Shown: piece after piece, positions 12,110 to 23,268 of the stretch
Layout of the letters: every line of letters begins with the position of its first letter
How positions within the stretch are numbered: position 1 is the stretch's first letter
Assembly: GCA_900323505.1 (NCBI GenBank)
Contig: OOIN01000016.1
Location: 744,001-808,000, forward strand
Direction of reading: 5' to 3'
Length of the DNA stretch: 64,000 nucleotides
Source: Ustilago trichophora
Lineage: Eukaryota > Basidiomycota > Ustilaginomycetes > Ustilaginales > Ustilaginaceae
Translations under genes and position numbers: made by a program
Notes under the pieces: generated by a model
What the model saw: only the letters and a program-made list of their open reading frames with translations
Database searches by the model: none
Told to the model about the DNA's origin: nothing

Positions 12110-12957
12110 TCATGCCTTCTTCCCGGCTTTCTGCTTCTCCAGACGGGCCTGTTTGATGCGCTGCAAACGTTGTTTCAGGGCGCTGACCCTGTGATTGAAA
12201 AGAACACAGCAAAAGCGTCACTCGTCAGTACAACCTCTCGCATCGTCAATGGCGTATTGTGAAACACGACTTACCGTTGATCGGCCTCATCCTGCTGCCG
12301 TTGCTCCTCTTCCAATCGAGACAGGATCTCTTCGCGTTCTTCTTGCTCTTTACGTGCGCGTTCTTCCGCTTCTAGCTCCTCTGCGGTCTTCTCTTCGACT
12401 TCCTCTTGCGCTTTTGGATCCAAGTGAGCGTCTCCATCGTGCGATATCAACTGGGCCTCAGCTTCAAGTGCTGCCCCCGCGCTATGGTCCCCTCTCGATT
12501 GTGATGATTCTGGCTCCGTTGCTTCCATTTGCGATTTGAACAGCTCCCACTCTGGGTCGATTGCCTCGGCTCCATTAGCTTCCATTCTTGCTTTCTTGCT
12601 CTCTGGACCCGCATCCTCTTCGACGTGACCAGTCCCTGTAGCTGCAGAGAGGGATCCATCGCCTTCTTCAAGCTCGTCGTCAGCATCGTCCGCTTTGCGC
12701 TTGCCATCCTTTGTACGTTGAATTTCGGCTTGTCGCAGCTCTTCCTCCCGAATACGCGTCACATTGGCGCGGTGGCTCTTGCTCAGCACATGCGCCCCCC
12801 ACAGACTCTCGTGCTTGATGGTGAGGTAGCTGCATGCCGAACAACGCAGCCCGCCGGTGGAAGAGTAGGAAGCGAAAGGGTCCGAGATGCCGGATGCGCC
12901 CGCTTTGGCGCGCTCGTTGGCTGCTGCGCGCAGGAGAGATCTTGCATCTGCTGGCAT
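12110..12957 (-). CDS. ZNF830/CCDC16-like C2H2 zinc-finger coiled-coil protein
   Basis: Two exons (12957-12275 and 12188-12110, GT-AG intron of 86 bp) give 253 residues. Near the N-terminus lies one C2H2 finger with spacing C-x2-C-x13-H-x5-H (CSACSYLTIKHESLWGAHVLSKSH region). Its H/S-rich 'LWGAHVLSKSH' matches the ZNF830/CCDC16 family, nuclear proteins tied to splicing and genome stability. The middle is acidic and disordered. The C-terminal third is a long Glu/Arg-rich helix predicted to be a coiled coil (EELEAEERARKEQEEREEI region), continued by a basic tail from exon 2 (KQRLQRIKQARLEKQ). It is divergent to RNA14 with 469 bp between starts. Assignment rests on the finger and overall layout, so the specific function is inferred. 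Confidence 0.75.
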
Positions 12958-13426
12958 GGTCGACTCTAATCTCCCTCTTCTGTAGAGATCGTTCGGGATG
13001 GTTGAGGGTATCGAGTTGATCCACAGGGATGGTGGTGTTGTTGCTCAAAATGCGAACCACAGCAAGGAACACCAAATCTCTCGAAATGCCCGATTTCCGA
13101 TTTCCGATTTCGATTTGGTGCTTTGGAACGGCTATTCCGGATGCGAAGAAATCGGCGCGGCCATTTGTTGTTTCGTCCTTTGCTTCCAACCATCACAAAC
13201 ACAAACACACTCACTTACACTCACACGGGAAAGGCTCTCTCGTTGACGGTGTTCGATCTTTCGTCAGCATTAGTCCTTGTCTATATTGCCGGACGAGTTG
13301 AAGCTGTTTGGCACTGCTCAGAAGTGTGGACGCAACAACTGAAGTGCTCTACAACTGGCGATAGTCTGAAGATCGTCAACATCACAAGGATACAGAAAGT
13401 ATCTCTGCTCAGTCACAACACTCAAC
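12958..13426. promoter_or_regulatory. Divergent promoter, ZNF830-like gene / RNA14
   Basis: These 469 bp separate two divergent start codons. Part of the region (13190-13220) is a run of ACA-type triplets (cacaaacacaaacacac). No further structure is visible. Confidence 0.4.
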
Positions 13427-16147
13427 ATGTCGGCGGAGCTCACTGATGCGCAAGATGCGCAGATCAAGCAGGAGGCTGCTCCGGAGCAGGGTGTCGAAAC
13501 AATTGCCTCGACAAATGCCGAAGCTACCAACGGCGATGCTGACGCTGATGCAGATGCAGATGCAGATGCAGACGCAGAAGCAGACGCAGACGCAGACGAA
13601 GACGATGGAGTCACCACACCTCCTCTTGACGTCAAGCCCGAGACAGAAGATGTGGCACAGCCCGCACAGGCCTCCAAAGCCGCAGAAGCACCACAGCAAG
13701 AACAGCAAAGTTCGGATCCCCAACCGCTGCAAACCAGCTCCTCCTCAACGCAACCACTGCAACCTCACAAATACATGTCTGTGGAACAGAGGCGACAGCT
13801 CTTCGAGGAGCGTATCCGCATTGAACCGCGCGATGGAGAAGCCTGGCTTGCACTCATCGAAGAAGCACAGTCTCGGGAGGACATGGAAGCCACAAGAGCA
13901 CTCTACGATCGATTCTTCAAAGTCTTCCCCAATCAAGGCCGTCAGTGGCTTGCCTATCTCGATCTCGAGCTTGCTCACAGCAACTTTGCACAGGTGGAAG
14001 CCATCTTCACGCGCTGCCTGCGCACAACTCCCTCGGTTGACCTATGGAAGTTCTACCTCTCTTACACTCGCCGTGTCAACCCGTTGCCCCCCTCTACAGG
14101 CGCCGAAGACGACGGCCCCCGAGAGCAGGCACGAAGAGTCCTCGAAGGTGCATACGAGTTTGCGCTCCGCTTTATCGGCAGTGACAAGGACAGCGGCCAG
14201 ATCTGGACCGACTACATCGCCCTCATCAAGGAGAGGGAGGCGAGGGGTGGATGGAAGGAGGGCCAGAAGATGGATGATCTGCGACGAGTCTACCAGCGTG
14301 CTGTCAGCGTGCCGCTCAGCAACATCGAGGCAATCTGGAAGGACTACGACTCTTACGAAAATGGACTCAACAAATTGACGGCTAAAAAGTTCCTTGCTGA
14401 ACGTTCGCCTGCGTATATGACGGCTCGTCGTGTGCTCAGGGATCTGAAAGCTTACTACGACCACCTCGCCAAGCCGCTTTTGCCACGAGTGCCTGTGTGG
14501 ACATCATCTGCGCTCCCCGGAGACGCGGGCGAAGACCCAACTCAGTGGCAGCGCGAACGACAGCAAGTAGAAGCATGGACAGAGTACCTCAAATGGGAGG
14601 AGTCCAACCCACTGCTTCTCGAAGATGCAGCCGCCCTTCAAGCTCGCATCACTAGCGCGTACCGTAAAGCCACCATGTACCTCCGCTTCTACCCTGAAGT
14701 GTGGTACCTTGCCTCGCGATACCTCATCTCGACCTCGCGCCAGGATGAGGCTGCGACGTGGCTCAAGAATGGTATGGAGGCTTGCACCGGTAGCTTCCTG
14801 CTGCACTTTGCCTATGTGGAACTTGCCGAGGCAAGAAAGGCAACCACCGATTGCGCGGGCGTCTTTGATGGCCTTCTCAACCACATCCACGCTCAAATCG
14901 ATGCACGACAGGCCAAACTCCAGCAAGACCTCAAGAACGTCGATACCGAAGCCGAAATGGCCAAAGCCCAAGCTGCCTCGCGCCGCGCCAACGAGGGCGA
15001 TGGAGACGTCGATGTCGACGGAGAAGAACGCGAGCGAGAGCGTAAAGCCGGTGAGCAACTGCAGGCTCGCAAGCACGCTCTATCAGCCGAGGCCAACCCC
15101 GAGATCGAAGGTCTCAAAGAAGCCAGCTCCTTGGTCTGGATCAAATACATGCACTTCCTCCGCCGTACCGAGGGCATCCGTCCTGCACGAAGCGTATTCA
15201 GCCGAGCGCGCAAGAGCCCGCACTGCACATGGCAGATCTTCGAAGCAAGCGCCTTGATGGAATATCACTGTTCCAAAGAGCCCGTTGTTGCGACCAAAGT
15301 GTTCGAACTTGCGCTCAAGACCTTCGGAAACGACGAGGCCTTCGTAGTGCGCTATCTCGACTTTCTCATTTCGATGAACGACGACAGCAATGCGCGAGCT
15401 TTGTTCGAACGTGTGATCGGCACTTTTACGCCGGAGCGTGCACGACCGATTTGGGATCGATGGGCCAAGTACGAGTACAATTTTGGTGACAGTGTCGCTA
15501 TTCAAAAGCTGGAAAGTCGATTGGCCGAGACGTATCCGGAAGAACAGGCAATCAAGCGATTTGTGGCAAGGAACTCGTATATGGATCTAGACCTGGTTGG
15601 ACCGCGGGATTTGGGTGTTCAGCCGATGATCGTTGGTGGTAGTGCTGCAGACCGTGCGGTGGAAGCGGCCAAAGAAGGCACTTCCGATGAGGGCCCTCGA
15701 CGTAGGACGATGCAGGAGATGAAGCGTCTGGCAGCCGATAGCGCCCAAGATGACACTTTTGGAAATTGGGCACGTCCCGGCGTCGCTTCAGCCGCAGCTG
15801 CATCTCTAGGCGGTGGTCCTCCAACCAAAAAGTTCAAGCGCGATTCTGCATCCCCCGCCCCAAGCTCTGGTGGCGCGGGTGGTGGATTTGGAAAAGGTCC
15901 GGCTCCGCCTTCTTCGCAAGCTGCAAGCCAAACCGCGACAGAGTATCCAGACGCAGTACTGGTATTCATGGAGATGCTTCCCAGCGCAAACCTGTTTGAC
16001 GGACCCGTTTTCAAACCAGAGGATATCATGGATTGTTTGAGAAGCGCCAATGTGCCAATGCCAGGTATGGGTGGCAGGAGACCAGCGCCCCCAGGTCAGC
16101 AGTATGGCGGTGGTGGTGGAGCTGGTAGGGGCAGATTCATGCGCTAA
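13427..16147 (+). CDS. RNA14: mRNA 3'-end-processing protein RNA14 (CstF77 homologue)
   Basis: This is a scaffold subunit of cleavage factor IA, needed for cleavage and polyadenylation of pre-mRNA in the nucleus. The single frame encodes 906 residues. An acidic, disordered N-terminus carries an Asp-Ala repeat (about residues 37-60). A long array of HAT helices follows, recognisable by motifs such as [24 protein letters not shown] and [11 protein letters not shown]. After about residue 740 a Gly/Ala/Pro-rich linker leads to a short conserved C-terminal segment ([20 protein letters not shown]) that corresponds to the Rna15-binding 'monkeytail'. It ends in a Gly/Arg-rich tail. Residues 570-630 include a charged insertion ([12 protein letters not shown] region). 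It converges on the DHHC gene, 143 bp away. Confidence 0.94.
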   Translation: MSAELTDAQDAQIKQEAAPEQGVETIASTNAEATNGDADADADADADADAEADADADEDDGVTTPPLDVKPETEDVAQPAQASKAAEAPQQEQQSSDPQPLQTSSSSTQPLQPHKYMSVEQRRQLFEERIRIEPRDGEAWLALIEEAQSREDMEATRALYDRFFKVFPNQGRQWLAYLDLELAHSNFAQVEAIFTRCLRTTPSVDLWKFYLSYTRRVNPLPPSTGAEDDGPREQARRVLEGAYEFALRFIGSDKDSGQIWTDYIALIKEREARGGWKEGQKMDDLRRVYQRAVSVPLSNIEAIWKDYDSYENGLNKLTAKKFLAERSPAYMTARRVLRDLKAYYDHLAKPLLPRVPVWTSSALPGDAGEDPTQWQRERQQVEAWTEYLKWEESNPLLLEDAAALQARITSAYRKATMYLRFYPEVWYLASRYLISTSRQDEAATWLKNGMEACTGSFLLHFAYVELAEARKATTDCAGVFDGLLNHIHAQIDARQAKLQQDLKNVDTEAEMAKAQAASRRANEGDGDVDVDGEERERERKAGEQLQARKHALSAEANPEIEGLKEASSLVWIKYMHFLRRTEGIRPARSVFSRARKSPHCTWQIFEASALMEYHCSKEPVVATKVFELALKTFGNDEAFVVRYLDFLISMNDDSNARALFERVIGTFTPERARPIWDRWAKYEYNFGDSVAIQKLESRLAETYPEEQAIKRFVARNSYMDLDLVGPRDLGVQPMIVGGSAADRAVEAAKEGTSDEGPRRRTMQEMKRLAADSAQDDTFGNWARPGVASAAAASLGGGPPTKKFKRDSASPAPSSGGAGGGFGKGPAPPSSQAASQTATEYPDAVLVFMEMLPSANLFDGPVFKPEDIMDCLRSANVPMPGMGGRRPAPPGQQYGGGGGAGRGRFMR
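13532..13608 (+). repeat. Coding GAY-GCN hexanucleotide repeat (Asp-Ala tract in RNA14)
   Basis: Alternating GAT/GAC and GCA/GCT codons run through RNA14 residues about 37-60 and end in Glu/Asp. The unit is gatgca-like and imperfect, so it is a candidate for length variation between strains. Confidence 0.8.
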
Positions 16148-16290
16148 ACAGAACGGTTCTCATGCTGGAATATGATTTTACAGACATTCAACAGTGGTCT
16201 AGTATACGCTTTATTGAGGTCTATACTGTATGTGTGTACATGTATTGTGCGTGCGACTGATCGATGTATTGTCCGTGTGAAAGGAGGGTG

Positions 16291-17691
16291 TCATTGAGCT
16301 GGAGGAAGTATGGAAGCCTTTTCCAGGACCTTGTGCAACGTTGTGTCCGACATGGTCCAGGCAGGCTTCAACTGATTGTCACTTGTCAGAAAGCGCCGTA
16401 TATTTGTCCATAGTGAACCGTGATCCAGCAACCCTTGGTCGACGCTTAACACTACAATCTGCTGCTTTGTCTCCCCTGACTTGATATCGGTTGTCCTCAC
16501 CTTGAAATGCTGTGTAGGAGCCAAAGCCTCCATCCTCTGTTTAATCACATCTACCCTCGCATCCTTTTCCTTTTGCACCTTCTCCAACCGTCTCTGCAGC
16601 TTTCTATAAGCTTTTGCCCGTTCCACATCGACAGTCAGCAACCCCTTTTTCAAATGCACCAGCGACGAACTCGCCAACGCCGTAGCGACAAACACAAACA
16701 CAGCCCCAAACGCAACCAGCACTGGGGCCCGAGGAGATTGGTGCGGCAACTTTCCCACTTCACTGCCAGCCCAGCTGTTGGCTGCGATACCAAATCCTAC
16801 CATCCACCGAAACGCCGGTCCACCAATCCAGCTATACCACTTTCCCCACCATTTTAGCTGAATGGCCGTGTCGGTGGCTGCAAAGGTGTGGATGCGTTTC
16901 AACGTCATCCAAGCAGATGGCAACAGGGGTCCAAGACCGAGAAGGTACAGTGGGGGGATGGAGAGGAGGAAAAAGATGAAGGAGCGGAGGGTGGAGGGGG
17001 AAGTAACGTCGTTGTCAAACCAGGCACAGTGATGGTCGAATCCAACGCGACAGGTGCGGCAGTCTCCGCAGTGACGGGTGCGAAAAGGTTTGGGTCGGCC
17101 AGAGCATTGGTCGCGAAAGCAGCGGCTGGGTTGACCGTCGGCTTGGCAGAGTTCTATCGAGATATCGAGATTGGGGGCGAGCGTGGAAAGAGATTTCTTG
17201 AGCATTCGTTGCTCTTCGAGCTGTGCAGCGTCTGGATCTGGGAAAGAAGCACCGAGACGAGTTCGTAGCCACGCAAGAACTCCGCCTCTGCTTGTGTTGC
17301 TTTGGGGTGGACTGTGAGCAAAGAATACTCTGAGGTAGGCTCGTAAAGACCAGAAGAACAGACCGTGCGTAGGTAGAAGCCAGAGGACGGGAAGCAGAGT
17401 TCGTTTTTGTTGAATGTACAGGTGTTGGTAGGCATATCGCAGCACGACGAGGTCATAAGTGTAGGATATGTAGACGAGGAGGATTAGGGGTACGATTCTG
17501 CCGAGAACTTTGTTGAGTCGTATGCCTTTGCGAGGTATTGTTCGTGTGGCTGTGTTGGGGTTTGTTGAGACAGAGTTCGGGATGGTGGCCGAAGGAGGTG
17601 TGCTGGAAGGTGCGGTCGGCTGCTCCGAGGGACTGTCGGATGTTGTCCGACTGGCAAAGGGTTGTGTCGTTGGACGCTGACGCAGCGACAT
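16291..17691 (-). CDS. DHHC-type palmitoyltransferase with degenerate zinc site
   Basis: DHHC enzymes attach palmitate to cysteines of membrane proteins. The 466-residue frame has an N-terminal Pro/Ser/Thr-rich tail, two hydrophobic segments (about 64-88 and 99-124), and a cytosolic cysteine-rich domain (about 191-228). Two more hydrophobic segments follow (about 236-258 and 322-346), then a Lys/Glu-rich C-terminus. The catalytic motif D219-H-H-C222 and the preceding KPFRTRHCGDC pattern are present. The cysteine that normally follows DHHC after five residues is Asp (AWFDND). The first cysteine pair is spaced C-x4-C rather than C-x2-C. Activity is therefore plausible but not certain. It resembles the Swf1/Pfa group only broadly, so I assign no symbol. 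Confidence 0.8.
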   Translation of the reverse strand: MSLRQRPTTQPFASRTTSDSPSEQPTAPSSTPPSATIPNSVSTNPNTATRTIPRKGIRLNKVLGRIVPLILLVYISYTYDLVVLRYAYQHLYIQQKRTLLPVLWLLPTHGLFFWSLRAYLRVFFAHSPPQSNTSRGGVLAWLRTRLGASFPDPDAAQLEEQRMLKKSLSTLAPNLDISIELCQADGQPSRCFRDQCSGRPKPFRTRHCGDCRTCRVGFDHHCAWFDNDVTSPSTLRSFIFFLLSIPPLYLLGLGPLLPSAWMTLKRIHTFAATDTAIQLKWWGKWYSWIGGPAFRWMVGFGIAANSWAGSEVGKLPHQSPRAPVLVAFGAVFVFVATALASSSLVHLKKGLLTVDVERAKAYRKLQRRLEKVQKEKDARVDVIKQRMEALAPTQHFKVRTTDIKSGETKQQIVVLSVDQGLLDHGSLWTNIRRFLTSDNQLKPAWTMSDTTLHKVLEKASILPPAQ

Positions 17692-18368
17692 ATCGAGTCA
17701 CCAGCAGAGACGGCTAAGCTATCAGTTGATATGCTTCGTCGAGTCTGTCTAGTTGCTGATACTGTAATGGTGTCGAGAAGCAAGAACACCTTCTGGTTCA
17801 AGGACAGCGTCAGGGTCCAGCAAACATATGCGTCCGTGCAGCCCTGAAATCCAAAAGTGGAGCCGATCTATCCTTCTTCCCGATCCTTTCGGCAATTCCG
17901 AAAGAGTGACAAAGTGTTGGAAACGCGAGCGCGACGCGAAAAGAGCTTTGACTTAGCCTGAAAGGTTTGGCTTTCGAGCTTCGAGCTTTCTTTGCGTGTG
18001 CCTTCTGAAAGCACACTTTCTCAAAAAGAGGGCACGCGCAGCAAAGCCAACACTTCAAGCGCGACAGAGACGATCAAATGCTCAGCTCCCATCATCAGTT
18101 TGATCTCTACCTCTCTCTTTCTCTCTCTCTCTCTCTTTCGTCTCGATCGATCCGCTACCGTCCCTCTTCACTTGTTGTTCCTACGATATCGCCTACGAAC
18201 TTACATTCTTCCCGACACACTCTCCAACCACCGCCGCTTGCCGCATCCGTGAAGCGAACCACCCGTCTAATCTCAAGGGTCTGAGAGGCATACTGATTCA
18301 AACTCCCGCATTCATTCGTCTGCTCACCCTCACAACCTTGTTGCATCTCACACACCGCACCCGCAAAC
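17692..18368. promoter_or_regulatory. Divergent promoter, DHHC gene / SCC3, with CT-rich leader
   Basis: These 677 bp separate divergent start codons. A pyrimidine tract (tctctcttt repeats, about 18107-18140) lies in the presumed SCC3 5' leader. One TACTGTA heptamer sits at 17760-17766. Confidence 0.45.
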
Positions 18369-21300
18369 ATGGCGCGAACCACATCGAGGAACGGCGCCGC
18401 AGCAGCGGGCAGCAGTCGCAAAGCTGCCAACACGAGACAGTCCTCCACTCCCTCCAATGACGCTAACGACTCTGACGGTTCTCTGACTGAACTTTCCTCA
18501 GAGGGCGAGGGTAGTGATGATCAGCAGGACGAAGAAGAGGAGGAGGCGGAGGAGGAATCTTCCGAAGAAGAGATCGAAGAGGATGACGATGAAAATGACG
18601 CCGACTTTGGCCCCAGTCGCAAGAAGAAAGCACCACGTCGTTCCGCTGCAGCCTCCTCCAAATCAAGATCGACCAACACCACACCACGCGCCCGCAAATC
18701 CGCCGCAGCTAGCAGAAATGCTGCAACAAAGACGCCACGTTCCACCAGAAAGCGTTCAGGTCCGTCCAGATCCAGAGCCGCCGCCAATGCTGCCACTCCC
18801 TCTGCCGCCAGATCCCGCGCCGCTGCCAGCAGAGACGAGCTTCCCATCAATGACGACAACGACATCTTCAACGCCGTCAAGGATCCCAATTCAGCATTGC
18901 AGTCCAACGCCGAGGATTGGGTGGTTTCATTCTCGGATCATCAGGGTCGCGCTCTGGCTGAACTTGTCAACTTTGTCATCCGCGCTTGCGGCTGCAATGG
19001 CAGCGTCGACGAGAATCAAGTCATCGATATTGACAACGTCGTCGACAACCTCGAAGAGTTGCAAGAGGTCTTCAAAAAGCAGCCCATCCCTTCCTATCCC
19101 ATCATCTCCAGGAGCAAGACCTTCAAGTCGTTCCGCAAGTCGCTCAACGAGTTTCTCCAACGTCTCGTCATGAGCGCATACGATGCCGAAGTGTTAACTT
19201 CCGACGGCTTCATGGAGCCCTACCAGGCTTGGGTCTCGGCCATGTCTTCCTCCTCGCTCCGCTCTTTCCGTCATACTGCGACCGTCATCGCGCTATGGAC
19301 CATCTCGGCCTTCAACGAGGTCAACGCGCAGGCTACCAAGGACCTTTCCACTGCAACAAAACAGCGAGACGCCGAAAAAAAGAAGGCGCGTGCCGACAAG
19401 AGCCGTCTAAAGGATCTCGAATCAAAAGTGGTCGAGTCGCGCAAACTCAAGGCACGAATCGAAGAGTACATCAACGAGTTCATCAACTCGGTCTTTGTCC
19501 ATCGTTTCCGCGATTTCGATGCCGGGATTCGTTCCGAGTGCGTCGAAGCGCTTGGCTCCTGGATGAAGAAATACCCTACTCAGTACCTGCAAAGCTCCTA
19601 CTTCCGCTACATTGGCTGGGTTCTTTCCGATGTCGATGCCAACGTCCGCATGGCCGCAGTGCAAGCCATGTCCGGTCTCTATACCCGCGACAATTTTGTC
19701 AGCTCCATCCGCCACTTTACCGAAATGTTCAAGGGCCGCCTCGTACAGATGGCCACTGGAGATGTCGAACTCGGCGTCCGTATCGCCACCATCAATGTTC
19801 TCGTCATGATCGACAAGCACGATCTTTTGGAGGATGAACAGCGCGACTTGCTGGCCACTCACATTTTCGACGTCGAGCCACGCATCCGCAACGCTGTCGC
19901 CAGCTTCCTCGCCAACATCCTCGATGAGATGGTCAGCGATGGCGCAAGCGAGCTCGGAGCTCTCTCGGACGCCTCCAAAAAGAAAGGCAAGCAGGCAGAA
20001 GAGCAGCAGCAACAACAGGCCAAGCTTCGCTTCAAGTGCCTCGCTGAACTTCTCGTCAAGTACGGTCACCGCCTCGATGCTCGGGATTCCGCAACTGCAA
20101 GTGGCACCGAGCGCGATACTGCCGATGAACTCACTCTGGTCATCGACGGCGCCAAGGAGGGCCGTATTGGAATGGCAGTCGAGGCACTATGGGATGCGAT
20201 GGAAGATATGCAGCACTGGAAGCCGCTCATCGACTTGCTTTTGCTCGACCACTCGGACAAGGCCGCGGCCGGTCGAGGCAAGGCCAGTGCAGCGAAAGAG
20301 AATGCTGCTCCTGCTGTCTACCGCCTCGAGACGGAAGAGGAAGCCATCCTGGTCGAGGCCTTGGTTGCCATCTTGCGCAAGACGTACGCCGGTGCTGAGC
20401 TGATCGACGATGAAGACGACAACACCAAGGAAGACGTCACTCGAGCCATGATCGCGGCGCTCCCCAAGCTTCTCGCCAAGTACCGCACCGACGCTCCACG
20501 GATCGCCGACCTCTTGCTTTTGCCCCAAGTCATGGATCTCGAGATGTACACCGAGCTTCAAGAAACCACTGCCTTCGAAGCGCTTTGGGATGACGTTTCT
20601 ACTCAGATTCAGCGCCACGTCGAGCCCCTTGTGCTTCAGCATGGCGTCAGGACATTGCAGAAAATGGTGGCCACGACATCGCAATCCACCATCAACAACA
20701 CCAAGCTCTCTGCGCTTGAAGAATCCCTTGTCTCATCTCTCCGCGAGACCGTCAGCGACCGAGACGTCGAGACAGCTGGCTTCAGTGAGGATGAGGTTCA
20801 TCTGCTGGCAGCTAACATGCTCCGACTTCACCTTGTCAGCCAGGTCTGCAACACGAGCGATGCACTCGAGGACGATGAAGGCGGGCAAGCTACCAGCGGC
20901 TGGGAGATCGTGCTCGGCATTGCTGGACGAGGACGACTCGCTTACTCGGAAGAGGAGTCTCTCGTTTGTGACGCCATTGCAACGCTGTCGCTTTATATCA
21001 TGTGGAAGACACGCCAGGTCGTTGTTTCCGACGCGGGATCGCAGACCGCAGTAGCAGAAGATCTGTTGAGCAAGCGTACCACGGTGCTCAGCTTGCTCGA
21101 GGAGTTTGTGGCCAGTACTCAGTCACAGGCGTGCAACGGCGTTCAGCGCATCGCCTTTGAGATGCTTGCGACGATCCACATGCTTTATGCCGCTACTCCG
21201 TTGGAAACCCCCGCCGCAGCTGCGGCAGCCGATGACTCTTCAAATGCGCCGGCGGAGGGTGACGCTGCTCAACGTCGCTCTGGTCCACAGCTACCTGCAA

Positions 21301-22652
21301 TCCTGGGTCTGCAGTGCAGCACTGACGTCCAGCAGCACTGCTCTCAATTCATTCAGGCCGAGATCGAACGCTACATCGAAAAGTCAGGTATCGTCGAAAA
21401 GGAGGCCAACGGTGCTGGAGACGCGACCCGCGACGGCTCTGATGACGAGGAAGGTGACGATGAAGAGGGCGAGGACGAAGACGAAGAAGAGGATGCCGAT
21501 GCTACACCCAAGGCCTCGCGCATCCGAGGAGGCAAGAATAAGAAAGCGAAGAAATCGGTGGCGAATGCTAAAGCACGGAACGGCGCTGCGTCCGAAGAAG
21601 CCGACCGTCCGAATCAGGCGCAGCTGCAGGCTGAGCATACATTCTGCTCCGCTATCAGTACATTTGTCTCTGCCGTCCGCGTCGGCACCATCGATGCCAA
21701 GTATTCGACCGTGGTTCTCATTCACTTCGGCCGTCTCGGCGCCATCTACGATTCGTGCTGCAAGGCGCTGGTAGAGGTTCTCAAAGAAGAAGCCATCTTT
21801 GGTGGCTACAATCGAGCCGTGATCGTCGAGAGCTCCATCTGGGACTCGCTTCGCGAAGCTTTCGAGCTGTATCTGGACACTGGCGATGCTGAGGGTGAAG
21901 CACGTTTCGTATCCTTGTCTCGACAGCTTGCCAACGCGCTCGTGGTGCGAGGTGCTGGCTTCACCGCTCTGCGCAAGATTGACGCTCGCTGCCTCATTTC
22001 GCTGCACAGCAGGGCGAGCGAGCACATTGCCCAAAAGGTGGCTGCAGCGGAACGCAACGGCAACAAAAAGGTGCGACAAAAGATGCCCGCCCTGTACAAG
22101 GGCATGGCGAATCTGCTCATCACGGCCACACCAACGGATGCAGTCAAGATCAAGAGTGCCATGGATCGAGCCTACCGTGCTGCCAACGTCCAGATTCCTC
22201 CTACCTCGAAGGCGTGGGACGCCCACCGTTCGTACGAGAAGAGACTGCTCAAGATCGCAGCCAAGAGTGCCCTCTTCGCACCGGCAATGGCAAAGGGCGA
22301 TACAACCGCCTCTACTCGCAAGAACAACAGTGCCAGCCGTGGTGACATCTCGGACAGCGGAGGAGAGCTGTCGGAAGACGACGATGGACTGCCAGCTCGT
22401 GGAGAGCGTATCCTTCCCACGCCCGTGCGAAGCTCGCAAAAGCGAGACCGCCCACAGGAAGCCGAGGAGGAGGAGGAGGAGGAGGCAGAGAACGAGGAAG
22501 AAATCAGCATCATCGCACCGCGCAGCGATCAGCTGTCAGACATTGACGTCGAGATGCCAGCTTCCGAAGCTGGATCTCTCAACTTGGATGAGGATGACGA
22601 CGAGGCAGGGACCGAGACTCGGGTCAGTGGTAGCAAGCGTAGGAAGTTGTGA
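18369..22652 (+). CDS. SCC3: Cohesin subunit SCC3/STAG
   Basis: This HEAT-repeat subunit holds the cohesin ring on chromatin and binds Scc1. The intronless frame gives 1427 residues. Residues 1-160 are disordered, first very acidic and then basic and Ala/Arg/Ser-rich. The STAG domain follows (about 165-330; motifs SKTFKSFRKSLNEF and MEPYQAWVSAMSSSSLRSFRHTATV). The stromalin-conservative domain spans about 374-460 (FVHRFRDFDAGIRSECVEAL ... YIGWVLSDVDANVR). HEAT-type helices fill the rest. An acidic/basic insertion (about 1020-1070) interrupts the helical part, and the last 120 residues are acidic and disordered. Length is larger than yeast Scc3 (about 1150), mainly because of the disordered ends. 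Confidence 0.95.
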   Translation: MARTTSRNGAAAAGSSRKAANTRQSSTPSNDANDSDGSLTELSSEGEGSDDQQDEEEEEAEEESSEEEIEEDDDENDADFGPSRKKKAPRRSAAASSKSRSTNTTPRARKSAAASRNAATKTPRSTRKRSGPSRSRAAANAATPSAARSRAAASRDELPINDDNDIFNAVKDPNSALQSNAEDWVVSFSDHQGRALAELVNFVIRACGCNGSVDENQVIDIDNVVDNLEELQEVFKKQPIPSYPIISRSKTFKSFRKSLNEFLQRLVMSAYDAEVLTSDGFMEPYQAWVSAMSSSSLRSFRHTATVIALWTISAFNEVNAQATKDLSTATKQRDAEKKKARADKSRLKDLESKVVESRKLKARIEEYINEFINSVFVHRFRDFDAGIRSECVEALGSWMKKYPTQYLQSSYFRYIGWVLSDVDANVRMAAVQAMSGLYTRDNFVSSIRHFTEMFKGRLVQMATGDVELGVRIATINVLVMIDKHDLLEDEQRDLLATHIFDVEPRIRNAVASFLANILDEMVSDGASELGALSDASKKKGKQAEEQQQQQAKLRFKCLAELLVKYGHRLDARDSATASGTERDTADELTLVIDGAKEGRIGMAVEALWDAMEDMQHWKPLIDLLLLDHSDKAAAGRGKASAAKENAAPAVYRLETEEEAILVEALVAILRKTYAGAELIDDEDDNTKEDVTRAMIAALPKLLAKYRTDAPRIADLLLLPQVMDLEMYTELQETTAFEALWDDVSTQIQRHVEPLVLQHGVRTLQKMVATTSQSTINNTKLSALEESLVSSLRETVSDRDVETAGFSEDEVHLLAANMLRLHLVSQVCNTSDALEDDEGGQATSGWEIVLGIAGRGRLAYSEEESLVCDAIATLSLYIMWKTRQVVVSDAGSQTAVAEDLLSKRTTVLSLLEEFVASTQSQACNGVQRIAFEMLATIHMLYAATPLETPAAAAAADDSSNAPAEGDAAQRRSGPQLPAILGLQCSTDVQQHCSQFIQAEIERYIEKSGIVEKEANGAGDATRDGSDDEEGDDEEGEDEDEEEDADATPKASRIRGGKNKKAKKSVANAKARNGAASEEADRPNQAQLQAEHTFCSAISTFVSAVRVGTIDAKYSTVVLIHFGRLGAIYDSCCKALVEVLKEEAIFGGYNRAVIVESSIWDSLREAFELYLDTGDAEGEARFVSLSRQLANALVVRGAGFTALRKIDARCLISLHSRASEHIAQKVAAAERNGNKKVRQKMPALYKGMANLLITATPTDAVKIKSAMDRAYRAANVQIPPTSKAWDAHRSYEKRLLKIAAKSALFAPAMAKGDTTASTRKNNSASRGDISDSGGELSEDDDGLPARGERILPTPVRSSQKRDRPQEAEEEEEEEAENEEEISIIAPRSDQLSDIDVEMPASEAGSLNLDEDDDEAGTETRVSGSKRRKL

Positions 22653-23236
22653 GAGCTCACACATCTTTTATTTGATACCTTTGTCCAAGTGATTCTTTTG
22701 TGGTAGTTTGTATGGTTTCAATGGTTTCAGTAATATGATTTCCCTCAAGTCAAGCGCGATGTTTTCAAGATGTGACACTGCTGTCGGAAGCGGACCGAAA
22801 GTTGGAGTTGTGCGAAGGAACGATCCGACAGGGAAAAAAGAATCGAGCATCTGCTGCTGGATGTCGCTTGTGCTGTCTCGAACGACGGTGTTTCAAGTTT
22901 TGGCTCAAGCACTCTTGGAGATGGTCAAGTCGCCGAGGATGCACTCGAACCTAAGCTCTACAGTAGAGTCTATGTCGAATGGAAGGTAATAGATGCATGA
23001 GGATTAAGATTTGCTCGGCAAGTTAGAAGTAAGGTTTCATGTAGAATTGCATTGTTGAGGATTTTTCCACGCTGTTGTTCGAGGGTGGGTTGTACTGTAC
23101 GGTTGTGCTTTGTGTCGATGTTGATAACGCAAAGAGATAGAGGGAGAAGAGGTGAGAGAAAGCTCAGTCGCGGATAAGACTCAGGGTTTGGCGCGGATGT
23201 TGTGATACTCTCGTCGCTATAATCCTTTCTACGGTG

Positions 23237-23268
23237 CAGTACAGTACCTGTCCAAAAGTACTGTACTG
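23237..23268. repeat. Perfect 11-bp inverted repeat (hairpin)
   Basis: cagtacagtac (23237-23247) is followed after ten bases by its exact reverse complement gtactgtactg (23258-23268). It could act as a cruciform, a dimeric protein site or a transcript hairpin. Confidence 0.9.

Noticed and set aside
21384..22439. Minus-strand 351-codon frame opposite SCC3
   Set aside because: It is a shadow of the cohesin gene and has no domain.
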